Position numbers and translations under genes: made by a program. From Chara braunii (taxonomy: Eukaryota; Streptophyta; Charophyceae; Charales; Characeae), in NCBI GenBank assembly GCA_003427395.1, contig BFEA01000044.1, positions 2,004,592 through 2,038,622 of the forward strand: 34,031 nt of DNA, written 5' to 3'. Positions 1-9,749 of this stretch are shown one piece after another; position 1 is the stretch's first letter; every line of letters starts with the position of its first letter. The notes under the pieces are model-generated. The model was not told the DNA's origin, ran no database searches, and was given only the letters and a program-made list of their open reading frames with translations.

Positions 1-1190
1 GAAATCACAAGGGGGGAAGTAACGCTTCACATGGGAGTGAAGAAATGGACTAAACAAGAGAAGTGAAGAAGTGGAGAGAAAATGAGAAAGGAGTGCCCGA
101 AAGCATGAAATCACAAGGGGGGAAGTAACGCTTCACATAGAAGTGAAGAAATGGACTAAGCAAGAGAAAAACATCATCCAAACACTAGAGAAAGCACAAA
201 CAAGAGTTGCGATTTGCTCCTAAGTGAAGAAGTGGAGAGGAAGGGAGAGAAAAGTGAGTACAACTCACTCAAATGCATGAAATCACAAGGGGAGAAGTAG
301 CGCTTCACATGGGAGTGAAGAAATGGACTAAACAAGAGAGAAACCTCATCCAAACACTAAAGAAAACACAAACAAGAGTCGCAATTTGCTCCCAAGTGAA
401 AAAGTGGAGAGAAGGGGAGAGAAAAGTGAGCCGAACTCGCTCAAATGCATGGTATCACAAGGGGAGAAGTAGCGCTTCACATGGGAGTGAAGAAATGGAC
501 TAAACAAGAGAGAAACCTCATCCAAACATTAGAGAAAGCACAAACAAGAGTTGCGATGTGCTCCTAAGTGAAGAAGTGAAGAAAAAGGGAGAGAAAAGTG
601 AGTAGAACTCACTCAAATGCATGAAATCACAAGGGGAGAAGTAACGCTTCACATGGGAGTGAAGAAATGGACTAAACAAAAGAGAAACCTCATCCAAACA
701 CTAGAGAAAGCACAAACAAGAGTTACAATTTGCTCCCAAGTTAAAAAGTGAAGAGAAAGGGATAAAAAAATTAGTAGAACTAACTCAAATGCATGAAATC
801 ACAAGGGGAGAAGTAGCGCTTCACATGGGAGTGAAGAAATGGATTAAACAAGAGAGAAACCTCTTCCAAACACGAGAGAAAACACAAACAAGAGTTGCGA
901 TTTGCTCCTAAGTGAAGAAGTGGAGAGAAAGGGAGAGAAATGTGAGTAGCTCACTCAAATGCATGAAATCACAAGGGGAGAAGTGCTTCACACGGGAGTG
1001 GACTAAACAAGAGAGAAACCTCATCCAAACACTAGAGAAAGCTCAAACCAGAGTTGCGATTTGCTCCTAAGTGAAGAAGTGAAGAGAAAGGGAGACAAAA
1101 TTGAGTAGAACTCACTCAAATGCATAAAATCACAAGGGGGAAAGTGACGATTCACATAGGAGTGACGAATGAGCCCATGGGGAGATCATT
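1..1190. repeat. Tandem satellite, ~172-bp monomer
   Basis: The landmark ATCACAAGGGG recurs at 4, 110, 282, 454, 626, 798, 968 and 1129. Most spacings are exactly 172 bp, with one truncated first unit (106 bp) and two shortened last units (170 and 161 bp). Most monomers carry two small dyads: CTTCAC-6 nt-GTGAAG, and GTGAG-5 nt-CTCAC. The array runs off the left edge of the window, so its full size is unknown. Monomer length is close to one nucleosome repeat, as in many plant satellites. Short ORFs inside it are only the repeat read in frame. Confidence 0.93.
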
Positions 1191-1229
1191 ACTAGTGAGG
1201 TGGTTTCCTACCATCTACTCTAAGCTTAG

Positions 1230-1440
1230 GAAAGTTCCTATGGAGAGAGAGAGGGAGAGGGTGAAGAAGAAAAGAGTGAGATATGGATAAGAGATCTTTG
1301 GGAGAGTAGGAGAACGAAGGGAAGGAGAGGAAGACAAGGAAGAAGAAAAAAAAAAAAAAAAAAGAAGGAGAAGAAGAGAAGAAAGATAAGGGAGGAAGGA
1401 GGATAGAGAGAAAAAGAAGAAGAAGAAGGAGGAGAAAACG
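1230..1440. repeat. Polypurine (GA/AAG) tract with internal poly-A
   Basis: About 210 bp of almost uninterrupted purines on the + strand (GAGAGG, GAAGAAG, GGAGGAGAA), with an 18-base A run at 1346-1363. The minus-strand reading gives Ser/Leu/Phe-rich ORFs that are artefacts of composition. Mirror-like purine tracts of this kind can form triplex DNA, but no function is claimed. Confidence 0.85.
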
Positions 1441-1829
1441 CTTCTCCTTTCCATTATTAGTGTTTTGGAGATGAAACAGCTCCTCCCCTCTTTGCCCGAG
1501 TGTCACATTGGCTATGGCTCTCTTCTTCCCCAAACCCTTCTCTCCTTCCCATCTCAACCTCACCCAAGCTATGGCAAGCTTCCTCTACTGTGGCTATGGA
1601 GTCCTTCCCTCTAGGAGGGCTAATGGGACTCCCTCTAGCCTCCCCCTCTTCCCCACAGCCTGGGGGCTATGGCGGATTCACTATCACTAACCTCTAGAGC
1701 TCCTTCCTCTAGCTCAGTCTCCTCTAAGCTCCCACATTGGCAGGGGTTCCCCTCTCCTCTCTCCAAGTGAGGAAAGTGCTCTTATGAGCTCACTTGGGCA
1801 GCATGGGCACTCCTCATGCAAATATGAGT
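1441..1829. other. Unassigned pyrimidine-rich stretch
   Basis: About 390 bp, mostly C/T on the + strand, with short recurrences of CTATGGC, CCCTCTAG and CTCCTCT. The ORFs here are short, overlap one another and resemble no known protein. No gene, RNA or element boundary is seen. Confidence 0.4.
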
Positions 1830-2576
1830 GTGGTGGACTTGGGAACCAGCACTCCGGCCAGCCCATGGGCCTGCCTTGAGGTGTACCGAGGTACCCTCAA
1901 GGCAAAATTTCACCACTAGGCCCTTCAGGAGGTACCCGGGCTTTATTTTGACCAAGTACCTGCAGTCCGAGTGGTTGGTACCAACTCGAATTGGCTCTTG
2001 GCCTCCTTCAACCTCTTTTTCATTTTCAAAATGCTGCCCCCTTGGGTCCTAATGCCCAAGGGGCAGCCTCACTTGAGAGAAAAAGGCCTAGAGGGCCGTT
2101 TTTTTAATTTTTTCAGTTTCTACCCCATTTTTGGTAGGACGAGGTATTTTTCCTTACCTCGGTGCCTTCTCAGCCTTGGATTTGGTTGAGATCCAAGACC
2201 AACAATATTTTGTGCCACCCCCAAGTAGTCCTTGCTTCAAATTTGAACCCGTAAGTCCACTTTTTTAATTTTTGGTGCATCTGGCTTTCTTTTTGGGCCA
2301 AATGCACAGTTTTGTCTTTTTCCCTCTTTTGTTTCTTTCCATTTTGGGCTGCCAACTCATTTCGGAGTTGGCCGTTTGAGTAGGTCTCCCCAAAAACGGG
2401 CATATTCCCTCCTCCATATATCTGAATCTCGGATCCATGGCTCAAAAGAAAACCGGTCATTTTTTTTTTTGCATTTTTTTTTATTTTTCTCTTTTTAATT
2501 CAGATTTTGTGTAGATATTGCCCCAAGGGCCATATCTCTGCATTTCGGATTGCCCTCCTTTAATCTTGGAGGGATG

Positions 2577-2995
2577 AGGTCATAGTAGGGACCTGCCAGT
2601 CCCTTCTGTGTAGGTCCCAATAGGCCGACACATTCTCCTTCACTCTTTTCTCCCCTTTTGTTTCACCCTCCCTCCATTTTCTCTCTTTTTCTTTTATTTC
2701 TAATGTGACAAGTGTCAAGTAGCTGTTGAGTTTTTTTCTAGGCCATGGATCCTCATCCATGGCCAAATTCAGACTCAGCAGTTGGCCGTTATATCTCGGA
2801 TTACAATAATGACACCCCCATGCTCATAGGGGGATCCATTTTGCCTTCGTTAGTCCCAATTTTGAGCCCCCTTTGCTCCAATTTTCCTTAAGCAACCTTT
2901 TTCCCAAGTTGAGCCTATTGAAGCTCTATTTTCTCATGCCTAGCTAGTCGGAGATATTTCAGACTGTTGGACAGCCCTCCCAACACCATTATGGC
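2577..2995. repeat. Segmental duplication, copy 1
   Basis: This stretch aligns in order with 3997-4415. Shared landmarks are TAGGGACCTGCCAGTCCCT, a CT-rich run, a GACA/CCA-AAGTGTCA motif, 'tttctaggcc', GTTATATCTCGGA/GTTGTATCTCAGA, 'caataatg', a small hairpin, and a final TTTCNGA-TTG block. Divergence is high and indels are many, so this is an old duplication. No coding potential is seen. Confidence 0.65.
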
Positions 2996-3044
2996 TCTCC
3001 CACTTGATCCCACTAGTGCTTGCACTAGTGGTGCTAATATCTTC

Positions 3045-3077
3045 CACCGTCGAGATCAATCCTTGATCTCGATGGTG
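3045..3077. repeat. 15-bp near-perfect hairpin with 3-nt loop
   Basis: Arm 3045-3059 pairs with 3063-3077 over 15 positions (14 Watson-Crick, one G-T at 3049/3073), leaving the loop TCC. It lies 13 nt after another perfect hairpin (3010-3031, arms CCACTAGTGC/GCACTAGTGG, loop TT). Confidence 0.9.
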
Positions 3078-3465
3078 TCGTTTGCTTTGCGTGACCATTT
3101 CTTATGTTGGCTCATGGTTCCTTGGGACACCTCAAGTCCGCGCCACTTTCCTTCGTATTAGTTTTTTTTTTTTGTCCCACCGGTAGTCCCGCCGACACAT
3201 GTTCTATTTTTCGGTTATTTTTAGTTGGGCCCTCTTAGTCCCCGACATTGTCCCGGTTGAAACCCCATTTTTATTTTTGGGCCTCCTTGTCCTTGTTGGT
3301 TCCAATGTCCCTTCCTCAAGTGCCCCATGCGTGTAGATTATCCTTGGCCGCGAGATCTCATCTCACGCTTGCCGTTTACCGTCTTTATTTGCTTCATGTC
3401 GAAATCGTTTTTTTCTAGCCCTTTGGGCTTGTAATGGCTTATTTTTCCCTTGGCCTAGGCATCCT

Positions 3466-3935
3466 TATGCAGTCCGTTATTTCTCGGACTGCAATTATGG
3501 TCATTTCCGTAGTCCCACAACCCCACAACTTGCCCCATATTGAAAGAAAATGAAGTATTCTTAAGTGCATCCGGGCTGAATATTGGCTTCGGATGCACCT
3601 AAAACATGTGTTTTCCCTTCCCCTTGCAGTCCGTTGTAACTCAGACTGCAATGGGGGTCAATTTCCTAGCCCCAATGCCCTACAACTAGCCCTGAACTGA
3701 AAGAAAAAGAAACGGCCTACTTTCAAGTGCATCCGGGCTCAATTTTGCCTCCGGATGCACCTAAAACAAGTGGCTTAATCCCCATGCATTTCGTTGTACC
3801 TCGGTTGCATGGGGCCTTGATTTTTCTTGATTTTTTTTGCAAAATCAAGAGAAAATCAATACCCTTTGCAACCGCCATATTCCAGAATGTATCTGGTCAC
3901 GGATGTATCTTCCCAAGTGGCCGTTTTTTATCGTT
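3466..3935. repeat. ~160-bp tandem repeat, about three copies
   Basis: Units start near 3468, 3628 and 3785. Each begins with a GCA(G/T)T(C/T)CGTT-TCTC/CTC-TGCA dyad, then a C-rich segment, 'ctgaa-gaaa', and a second dyad of GTGCATCCGG-CCGGATGCAC type (3565-3598, 3727-3760). The third unit is degenerate (GAATGTATC-GGATGTATC near 3884). The dyads are the best-kept parts. Confidence 0.8.
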
Positions 3936-3996
3936 ATGGCCCTTTTCTCTTTTCTTTTCTTTTCTCTTTTTTTTTTTTTTTTTTTCCCTCCTTTCT

Positions 3997-4415
3997 TGGA
4001 CAGTAGGGACCTGCCAGTCCCTACTTGTGGCAGTTTCCCAGTCCCTAGTTGTGGCAGTTTCTACTGACGGCCAACTCACTCACTCCCTCTCACTCTTTCT
4101 GTCTTATTCTCCCACTTTTTTTTTTACTTTTTTTTTTCCTAGCATGCCAAGTGTCAGGTGGCCGTTAAGGCCCGTTTTCTAGGCCCTTCCTTTTAGTTTC
4201 GGCCCTCCCTATGCCCACGGTGCAGTCCGTTGTATCTCAGACAACAATAATGGCTCCCACATGCCGATGGGAGCTTCCTTTCCCCTTTATTTCTTTCACA
4301 TAGTAGCCCCTCCTACTCCGATTTTCTCCCGGAGGCCTATTTTTCACATGGAGTCTCTTTTGACTCCATTTTCTTGAGGGAGGCTGATCCGAGATTTTTC
4401 GGATTGCTCCCATGC
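3997..4415. repeat. Segmental duplication, copy 2
   Basis: Diverged counterpart of 2577-2995, about 1.42 kb downstream in the same orientation. The order of landmarks is kept, but the sequence in the hairpin arms has changed: 2815-2833 uses C5/G5 arms, while the aligned place at 4254-4273 uses CTCCCA/TGGGAG arms. It also contains the perfect stem 4348-4369 (ATGGAGTC/GACTCCAT). Confidence 0.65.
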
Positions 4416-4545
4416 CTCCCACTTCATGTTTCTTTACTTTTTCTTTTCCTTTTGGCCTTCCCGTTTGGTCTTGACGGTGCATCTTGTTTTAATTGTTTTC
4501 TCCTTGTGCCGCTCCGCCGTTTCTCTTGAGGCCCTCTCATGTCCC

Positions 4546-4705
4546 CGCCACTTGTCCCGTCAGTGGTCCTGACACTTTGTCCCGTCGGCGGTCCCCAACA
4601 CTTTGTCGCGCCGGCGGTCCTCGACACTTTGTCTCGCCGATGGTCCTCGACACTTTGTCCCGTTGGTGGTCCTCGACACTTTGTCTCGTCGATGGTCCCA
4701 GATGC
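4546..4705. repeat. 26-bp minisatellite, five to six copies
   Basis: ACACTTTGT recurs at 4572, 4598, 4624, 4650 and 4676, exactly 26 bp apart. Each copy is followed by CCCGTCGGTGGTCCTCG-like sequence. Because 26 is not a multiple of 3, the overlapping ORFs here are the repeat read in rotating frames, not genes. Confidence 0.93.
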
Positions 4706-4884
4706 TTTTTCTCAAGGTGTCCCATGTTCTTTCGGTGTTTACCGCCTTATGGTGGCCCCTTTCCCTTGCCTTTTCTTGGGCCTTGTTGATGGTCCCAGAT
4801 GCTTTTTCTCAAGGTGTCCCATGTTCTGTCGGTGTTTACCGCCTTATGGTGGCCCCTTTCCCTTGCCTTTTCTTGGGCCTTGCG
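4691..4884. repeat. 97-bp direct tandem duplication
   Basis: 4691-4787 and 4788-4884 are nearly identical; the clear difference is TTCTTTCGG versus TTCTGTCGG. The unit starts GATGGTCCCAGATGC and ends TTGGGCCTTG. It begins inside the last copy of the 26-bp minisatellite, so the two expansions are joined. Near identity implies a recent event. Confidence 0.95.
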
Positions 4885-7800
4885 TGCGCCGGTTTCTCCG
4901 GCTGCAAGCCTCCAATCCGTAGTTCCAGTTAATTGTTGTAGGCGACCCTAATGTTGGGCCCTTATTTTTCTAGCGTCCCACGACCATCGTGTTGTTCACC
5001 CCTTGGCTCCCTTATTCTCTTATCATTTGTCGTGCCGCACTTGCTAAGCCAATGGGCCCTTGGGTCCTTGTTATGCCGAATTCAGGTGGCCCTCCGGCCC
5101 CATGCTATGTTCTTATGCACCCATGTTGTGTTGCTTACTCGCTTGTCGTTGCCATTCTTTACTTCCTGTGGTACTCAACCCAGGGCATCCTTCCTCTTGG
5201 TGGTCCCGTCCTTTGTCTTTTCCCTCTTGTCTCCTCACTTCAGATTTCTCTGTCGTGCACAATTTGGTTATATACAGGCTCTCGAGTGTTGGGATGCTAT
5301 TTGGGACCCACTGGTCCCGACAACGTGTCAGTCAGCCAGACAAAGTGCGCCTGGGCGGAGGAGGGGAGTCAACACCTGGCATAGAGAACTTTGAACTCAT
5401 GGACTGGTTTTCATAATCATGAAGTATGCGACAAGAAAGAGGAGAGGAGCCATCACTGAGGTTGCTAGTGCGGAGGGTGCGCAGGCAGCTAAGGACGACC
5501 GCTGACGGGGCCGCCTCGCAGTGGTGAGCTCTGCTCTTTATCGCGTTTCCTCTAGGATCTTTATGCGGAGTGAGGGGCCGCTTGCGGCTCAATAATGTGA
5601 ACACAATTAGAGGAGCCGTCGATGGGTTGGATGCTTAAGTGCATGAGTGCGCAGGATTTTGTTTCCCGTGAGTGAGTACTTTCATTAGAGTAACATTGTG
5701 ACACTATACGTTCTCGACTACAATTACTAGCAAGGACCGACAAGACTCGTGTGGAAATACGCAAACGACCATGTACACGGCCTGTACCACATTTCATTTC
5801 ATGATTGTGAAGTTGTAAATGAGCTTGGCAAGTGCATTGTTAGGGAAAGGACGTGGTAACGCCAGGTACGAGTGGCATGTGTACAAGCGTGTAGAGAAAT
5901 TTTCACAGGGCGTTCAATTAGCAATGGAGGGTTTGGAACCAGGTGCCAAAGAGGAGAACAGAGGTATCTTTCTCCTGTCGTGTTTCATGATTTCAAATCT
6001 TGCTGAGTAAATGAGGAAAAGGAGAGTTGTATTAAGGAAAATCTCCTATCTTCTTGCCAAATTTTTACTTGAATGGGATTGATGATTTTCTCGTTTGGGT
6101 TGAGTCTTGAGTCTAAACTAAGGTAGCGTGAAGGGAGTGTTAATTGAATATCCAACTGTTTTCGGTGAAGTCTCCATCATGACTTAACTAAATCCTGGCT
6201 TAACTAAAAGCAAAGCTTAAGCATGAATCGAGATCGAGGGACTCGGTGTTTGTCAGATGAGTCCCAACCTTTCCTTTTTCTCCTTCCCCTTTCATCTACC
6301 TTTGGATCTTGCCGCACGATTGTATGTTGTGCATCAGTGTGTCGTGTAGAGACGACCCCTCAAATCAGTCTTTGCTTGCATCATCTGCTTTCAACGTTAA
6401 GGGCTCTGAAGTGCTTCGAAAAACTGTGCCACGTGCGATGTTCCGATTGCAGCCTGAGTCAGGGGCCCTATGAGCACGGTACCTGATAAAGAGGAAAGGT
6501 GCACAGTTTAAGGCTGAGTTGGGTAAATTCCTTTTACAACTGGATTGTCTAGTAGCTCGACTATCTACCTGGATTCGTTCATAGACCCTCGCCCCAAGTT
6601 AGCGTTGCTGGTGAACTCAGCCAGATGGCTGAGACTACTGTTGCAAATAGTTCAAACATCGAGCTACAAAAGCAACGTGACATGAGAGGGAGAATTTGAT
6701 ATGTGGGGCTTTCATACTGACGAGAGGGTCGTACCCAAAACGACTGTTTTCGGTCCCTTAATAGTGCACGGGGCGCCTCAAACCTTGATGCCCTGTCTAT
6801 AGACAGGCTTATCGTCTGATCCCTCGGGACTTAGATCCTTGCGGTGCAGTAGCAGAGCCTACTAATCAGATACGAGCTGTATTGATCACAACTACCAATC
6901 TGTAGGGACAACCATCTCTAAACCTCTAGTCTCACGATGCCCAGTATAGCCAAGTTCACAAGTGACTAGCTGACATAACCGGATGGGTTTGCTTGTGTCC
7001 ATAATTGTTCGAAAACGAGTTTTGTTCGAGAATGAGTTCATGACTGGGTAGTGTCAAGCGTAGGCCCAATTGACTCAAGTCAGAGAACTTGGGATGACAA
7101 CAAGTCAGAACTTGGCGTTATTTAATATATTACCTCGAGACTCGGACCAGATAATAATGAGTCAGCGCGTAGTTGAACGGTGAAAGAGTCGTTTTTTCCC
7201 GAAGGAGTTGGCTGAGACCCCTTTGTCGAGCCCTCCTCCCGTTTAGCGAGTTTACCATAGGGGTAACTCTGTAGTATGAAAAGCCTCAGATGTTGTCAGT
7301 CGTTTTCGCTACTCGGGGTATGTAGTGAATCAAATCACATCTTCAACGGGGTAAGTGACAGAAAAGCAGAAAGTGAGTGCGACCAGTGCAATGCAAACAT
7401 GATGTATGCAGTACTTTACTGGGGCAAGGATGAGACCATAAGTCTTGGTGAATGGCCGGGTTGAGAGTCGGCACAAACTCATTAAGACACGCTCCTCACA
7501 CCTGCGGGTTGAATGAAAAGTTACGTAATACGATCGCATATCGCGGGCCATCCAGAGCAGGGGAGGGAATGGACTGTGGGGTAGTAATCCTAAGCAGGTG
7601 CACCATCAGTCTATAAGACCCCCATCGAGAACTTTTTGGGCAGTCAGGTTTATCTCGGCACGACTATCCTCTGTCAGCAGCAACAACAAGAAACAAGTAC
7701 TCTGTTTGCCTTTGCCATTTTAGTGTTGATTCGAACGAGGATCTGTCGAGTAGGCTCAAACCTAAGCGTCTTTCCTGGTTTCAGGAGGCACTGCCTTTCC

Positions 7801-8139
7801 CTATTTAACTTGGATTAACGTCTAGTTCTCAAAGTGGGAGTCTGCTTGGCCCCTGCCCATCAAACCCAACGGCGGCATCACAAGACAAAAGCATCGATAA
7901 CTATCCCGAGATTGCAGTCGCAAGTTGGTGACATCATTCAAGCTTGACCCAACTTCAGTGTATGAATACAGTTCCATCACTTTTAGTCAGAGTGTTAGTC
8001 CTAGTTCCTCCCGGCTAAAGCTATTCGAACCAGTTTGGCAATCTTGGGACAGCCTCTCACCTTGAGTGTGGAACCTCTCCAAAGACGAATTGCAGTCTAT
8101 TTTCTGTTCGTCGCCTGAGACATAGAGTGTGGAGGAGCC
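4885..8139. other. Unassigned, probably decayed repeat DNA
   Basis: About 3.25 kb in which I recognise no protein, RNA gene, terminal repeat or tandem array. Composition changes near 5250 from pyrimidine-rich to balanced. ORFs are under 150 codons, overlap in several frames and show no known motif. A short local repeat (GTTCGAAAACGAGTTTT / GTTCGAGAATGAGTT) lies near 7010. Old internal sequence of a retroelement is the most likely content, but this is inference. Confidence 0.45.
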
Positions 8140-8394
8140 ATGAGGGATGGTGAGGTCCTGGTGGTGAAAAACATATCAAACAGGGACAAGAGAGAGGGAT
8201 TGGAGGAAGAGGCTTGCCTAGATATGGAGTCTCATAGGCAGACCCAGAGAGGACAGAGAGGACATGCGGTCCAGAAAGTCAGAGGGGAGAAATACAATGA
8301 ATACGTACTTTATTTTTACGGTCACGATGACAAATTACAATGTTCTGGTTCGTTGCTAGAGACAAAGGAGCAGGCCAAGGCGAGGCTCGAGTAA
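8140..8394 (+). CDS. Unidentified ORF, 84 codons
   Basis: Opens with a true ATG (CCATGAGGGATGG) and ends with TAA. The peptide is highly charged in its first half (RDKREGLEEEACL), then reads EKYNEYVLYFYGHDDKLQCS and ends EQAKARLE. I do not recognise it. There is no visible promoter, splice signal or conserved motif. It could be an exon remnant, a piece of a decayed retroelement, or chance. It is listed because it begins with ATG and its composition is protein-like, unlike its surroundings. Confidence 0.15.
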   Translation: MRDGEVLVVKNISNRDKREGLEEEACLDMESHRQTQRGQRGHAVQKVRGEKYNEYVLYFYGHDDKLQCSGSLLETKEQAKARLE

Positions 8395-8640
8395 ACACAA
8401 AGATGTCCAAACACTCCCCTCGAGATTCCCACCGATGTTAGAATCTGCAAGTGCCACACTGTAGTTTGCAGCTATCTCAACGTTATGACACTAAGTGTCT
8501 TGTTACCCCAACAACAATGTTCAAACAACATTCAAGCAGCAACATTCAATCAGAATTCAATCAAATACTCAATCAACACTCAGTTTGTTGGAGTTACTTG
8601 AAACCTTCGGTGAGGGTCAATCACCTCTTGGTCACTTTTA

Positions 8641-9132
8641 TTCACGGCAGAGGTCGGTATCAGTGGGATAGTGCCTCCACCTCAAGAGATTGGGTCAGTT
8701 TCCGCATCCATCTCTGCACATGAGTTTAGTTCAGTCTTCTCCAGTTAATAAGACGATGTTGACCAGTCTCATCAGGATTGCACTCAAGGAAGCTTTCAAG
8801 TACCGCTATGTTAGTGCAATTAGTTTCAGAAAGGGAGACTTGTCAGTTTTTGTGGTTCACACTGAGTTTGCAGGAGGTGCCATTCATGACTTGAGGGTCT
8901 TTTTGAGGAAGGGTAAAGAAACACATGAGCACCTGGACTCAGTTGGGTTTCACCAACCAGGTACCTTGAGGAGAGAAAAAGGGAGCTCGACAAGAATGGG
9001 ACAAAGTCGATCTGCAGTTTTGGACCCAAACTCTACTCTGACTATCCCAAGCCTCCAGTACCTTTCACTCTCACTGACGGTTCTTATTGGGGTGACTTGG
9101 TGGACCTGGAAAGAGTTTTGTGCTATGGTTGA
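8641..9132 (+). pseudogene. Decayed coding-like region, family unknown
   Basis: Three stretches look coding, but in two frames. 8641-8748 is in one frame and ends TAA. About 8720-8960 is in the next frame and contains LTSLIRIALKEAFKYRYV and FVVHTEFAGGAIHDL. 8929-9132 returns to the first frame, contains FGPKLYSDYPKPPVPF and WGDLVDLERVLCYG, and ends TGA. Codon use changes frame near 8960, next to an AG/GT dinucleotide pair, so either an exon boundary or a frameshift is possible. I do not recognise the family. A frameshifted relic is more likely than a live gene. Confidence 0.22.
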
Positions 9133-9262
9133 TTTTGGTATCATGGGACTCGGATGGAAATGCTCGGAGCTAGCAGGCTTTAGGTGGCTCTACATTCAGA
9201 GGTCACAACCTCTGAAAGTACAGGGACATGGCTCAAGGCACAGGAAAAGCACAACCAAATGA

Positions 9263-9749
9263 GAGATTGAGTGTATGGCCAGGAGGGATGAGAGGGGACT
9301 CTTGACTAGTGCTGGTCATGCTCCCTTTATGTGTATTTTTTTGAGATTATTAAGAGTTCTCATTCTTCCCTCATTTATCCTTGTCATTGCTCGAGTCAGT
9401 TGGTCCTGCTTCTTTTGCTTTGACTTCGCTTGATGATTATGTTCTCTGACGATCCTGTCACAGTTTTCAAAATTAGAAAATTGGCAAAACTAATGCATGC
9501 ATGACATACCAAAATTTCATGATTATTATTTGCATAATCTTTGTTGTTCCGAATCAAAATAAAAGATTCCTAAGACCGGGGACCGGCGAAGACCGCAATT
9601 GAACGGTCTCGCTCGAAGTCGGACGCACACAACAGGAAGGGATTTGCTGTACTTAATTTATTTTATTTATTGCAAACGTCAACCAAATCTTGCGTTACAG
9701 CCTGTTGGCTTTCTGGTCGCGTGGAGTGGTCCGACTAGAAAAAGTGCGA
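9263..9749. other. Unassigned flank of the hAT relic
   Basis: AT-rich spacer (about 9300-9560), then GACCGGGGACCGGCGAAGACCG. As the 3' flank of the minus-strand hAT gene it should hold the element's terminal inverted repeat and 8-bp target duplication, but I could not identify either. No ORF of interest is present. Confidence 0.35.

Larger units (their letters stand above)
1830..4480. repeat. Hairpin-rich, pyrimidine-rich repetitive block
   Basis: Non-coding block full of short inverted repeats with small, often T-rich loops. Stems checked base by base: 1873-1903 (9 bp plus 4 inner), 2351-2372 (8), 2588-2618 (7), 2741-2764 (10), 3010-3031 (10), 3045-3077 (15 with one G-T pair), 3469-3492 (8), 3565-3598 (9), 3727-3760 (10), 4348-4369 (8), 4387-4404 (6). 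Most arms are unrelated in sequence, so this is not one hairpin repeated. Blocks such as CAGTCCGTT-TCTCGGACTG and 'ggcctnnttttc' recur with changes. It could be an old foldback-type element or LTR-like DNA; neither is proved. Confidence 0.7.

Noticed and set aside
1-1190. CRISPR-like array (regular repeats)
   Set aside because: Repeats are contiguous 172-bp monomers without unique spacers, and the window is eukaryotic.
1192-1563. Minus-strand Ser/Leu/Phe-rich ORFs
   Set aside because: Translation of the polypurine tract; low complexity only.
3727-4182. 151-codon + strand ORF
   Set aside because: It crosses the 160-bp tandem repeat, a poly-T run and the segmental duplication; hydrophobic only because the DNA is T-rich.
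4493-4932. Overlapping ORFs reading TLCPVGGP-type repeats
   Set aside because: The 26-bp minisatellite rotates through all frames; no unique start or codon bias.
4885-9749. tRNA or rRNA genes in the gene-poor stretch
   Set aside because: Scanned for GGTTCGAATCC-type T-loops and paired acceptor ends by eye; none convincing.
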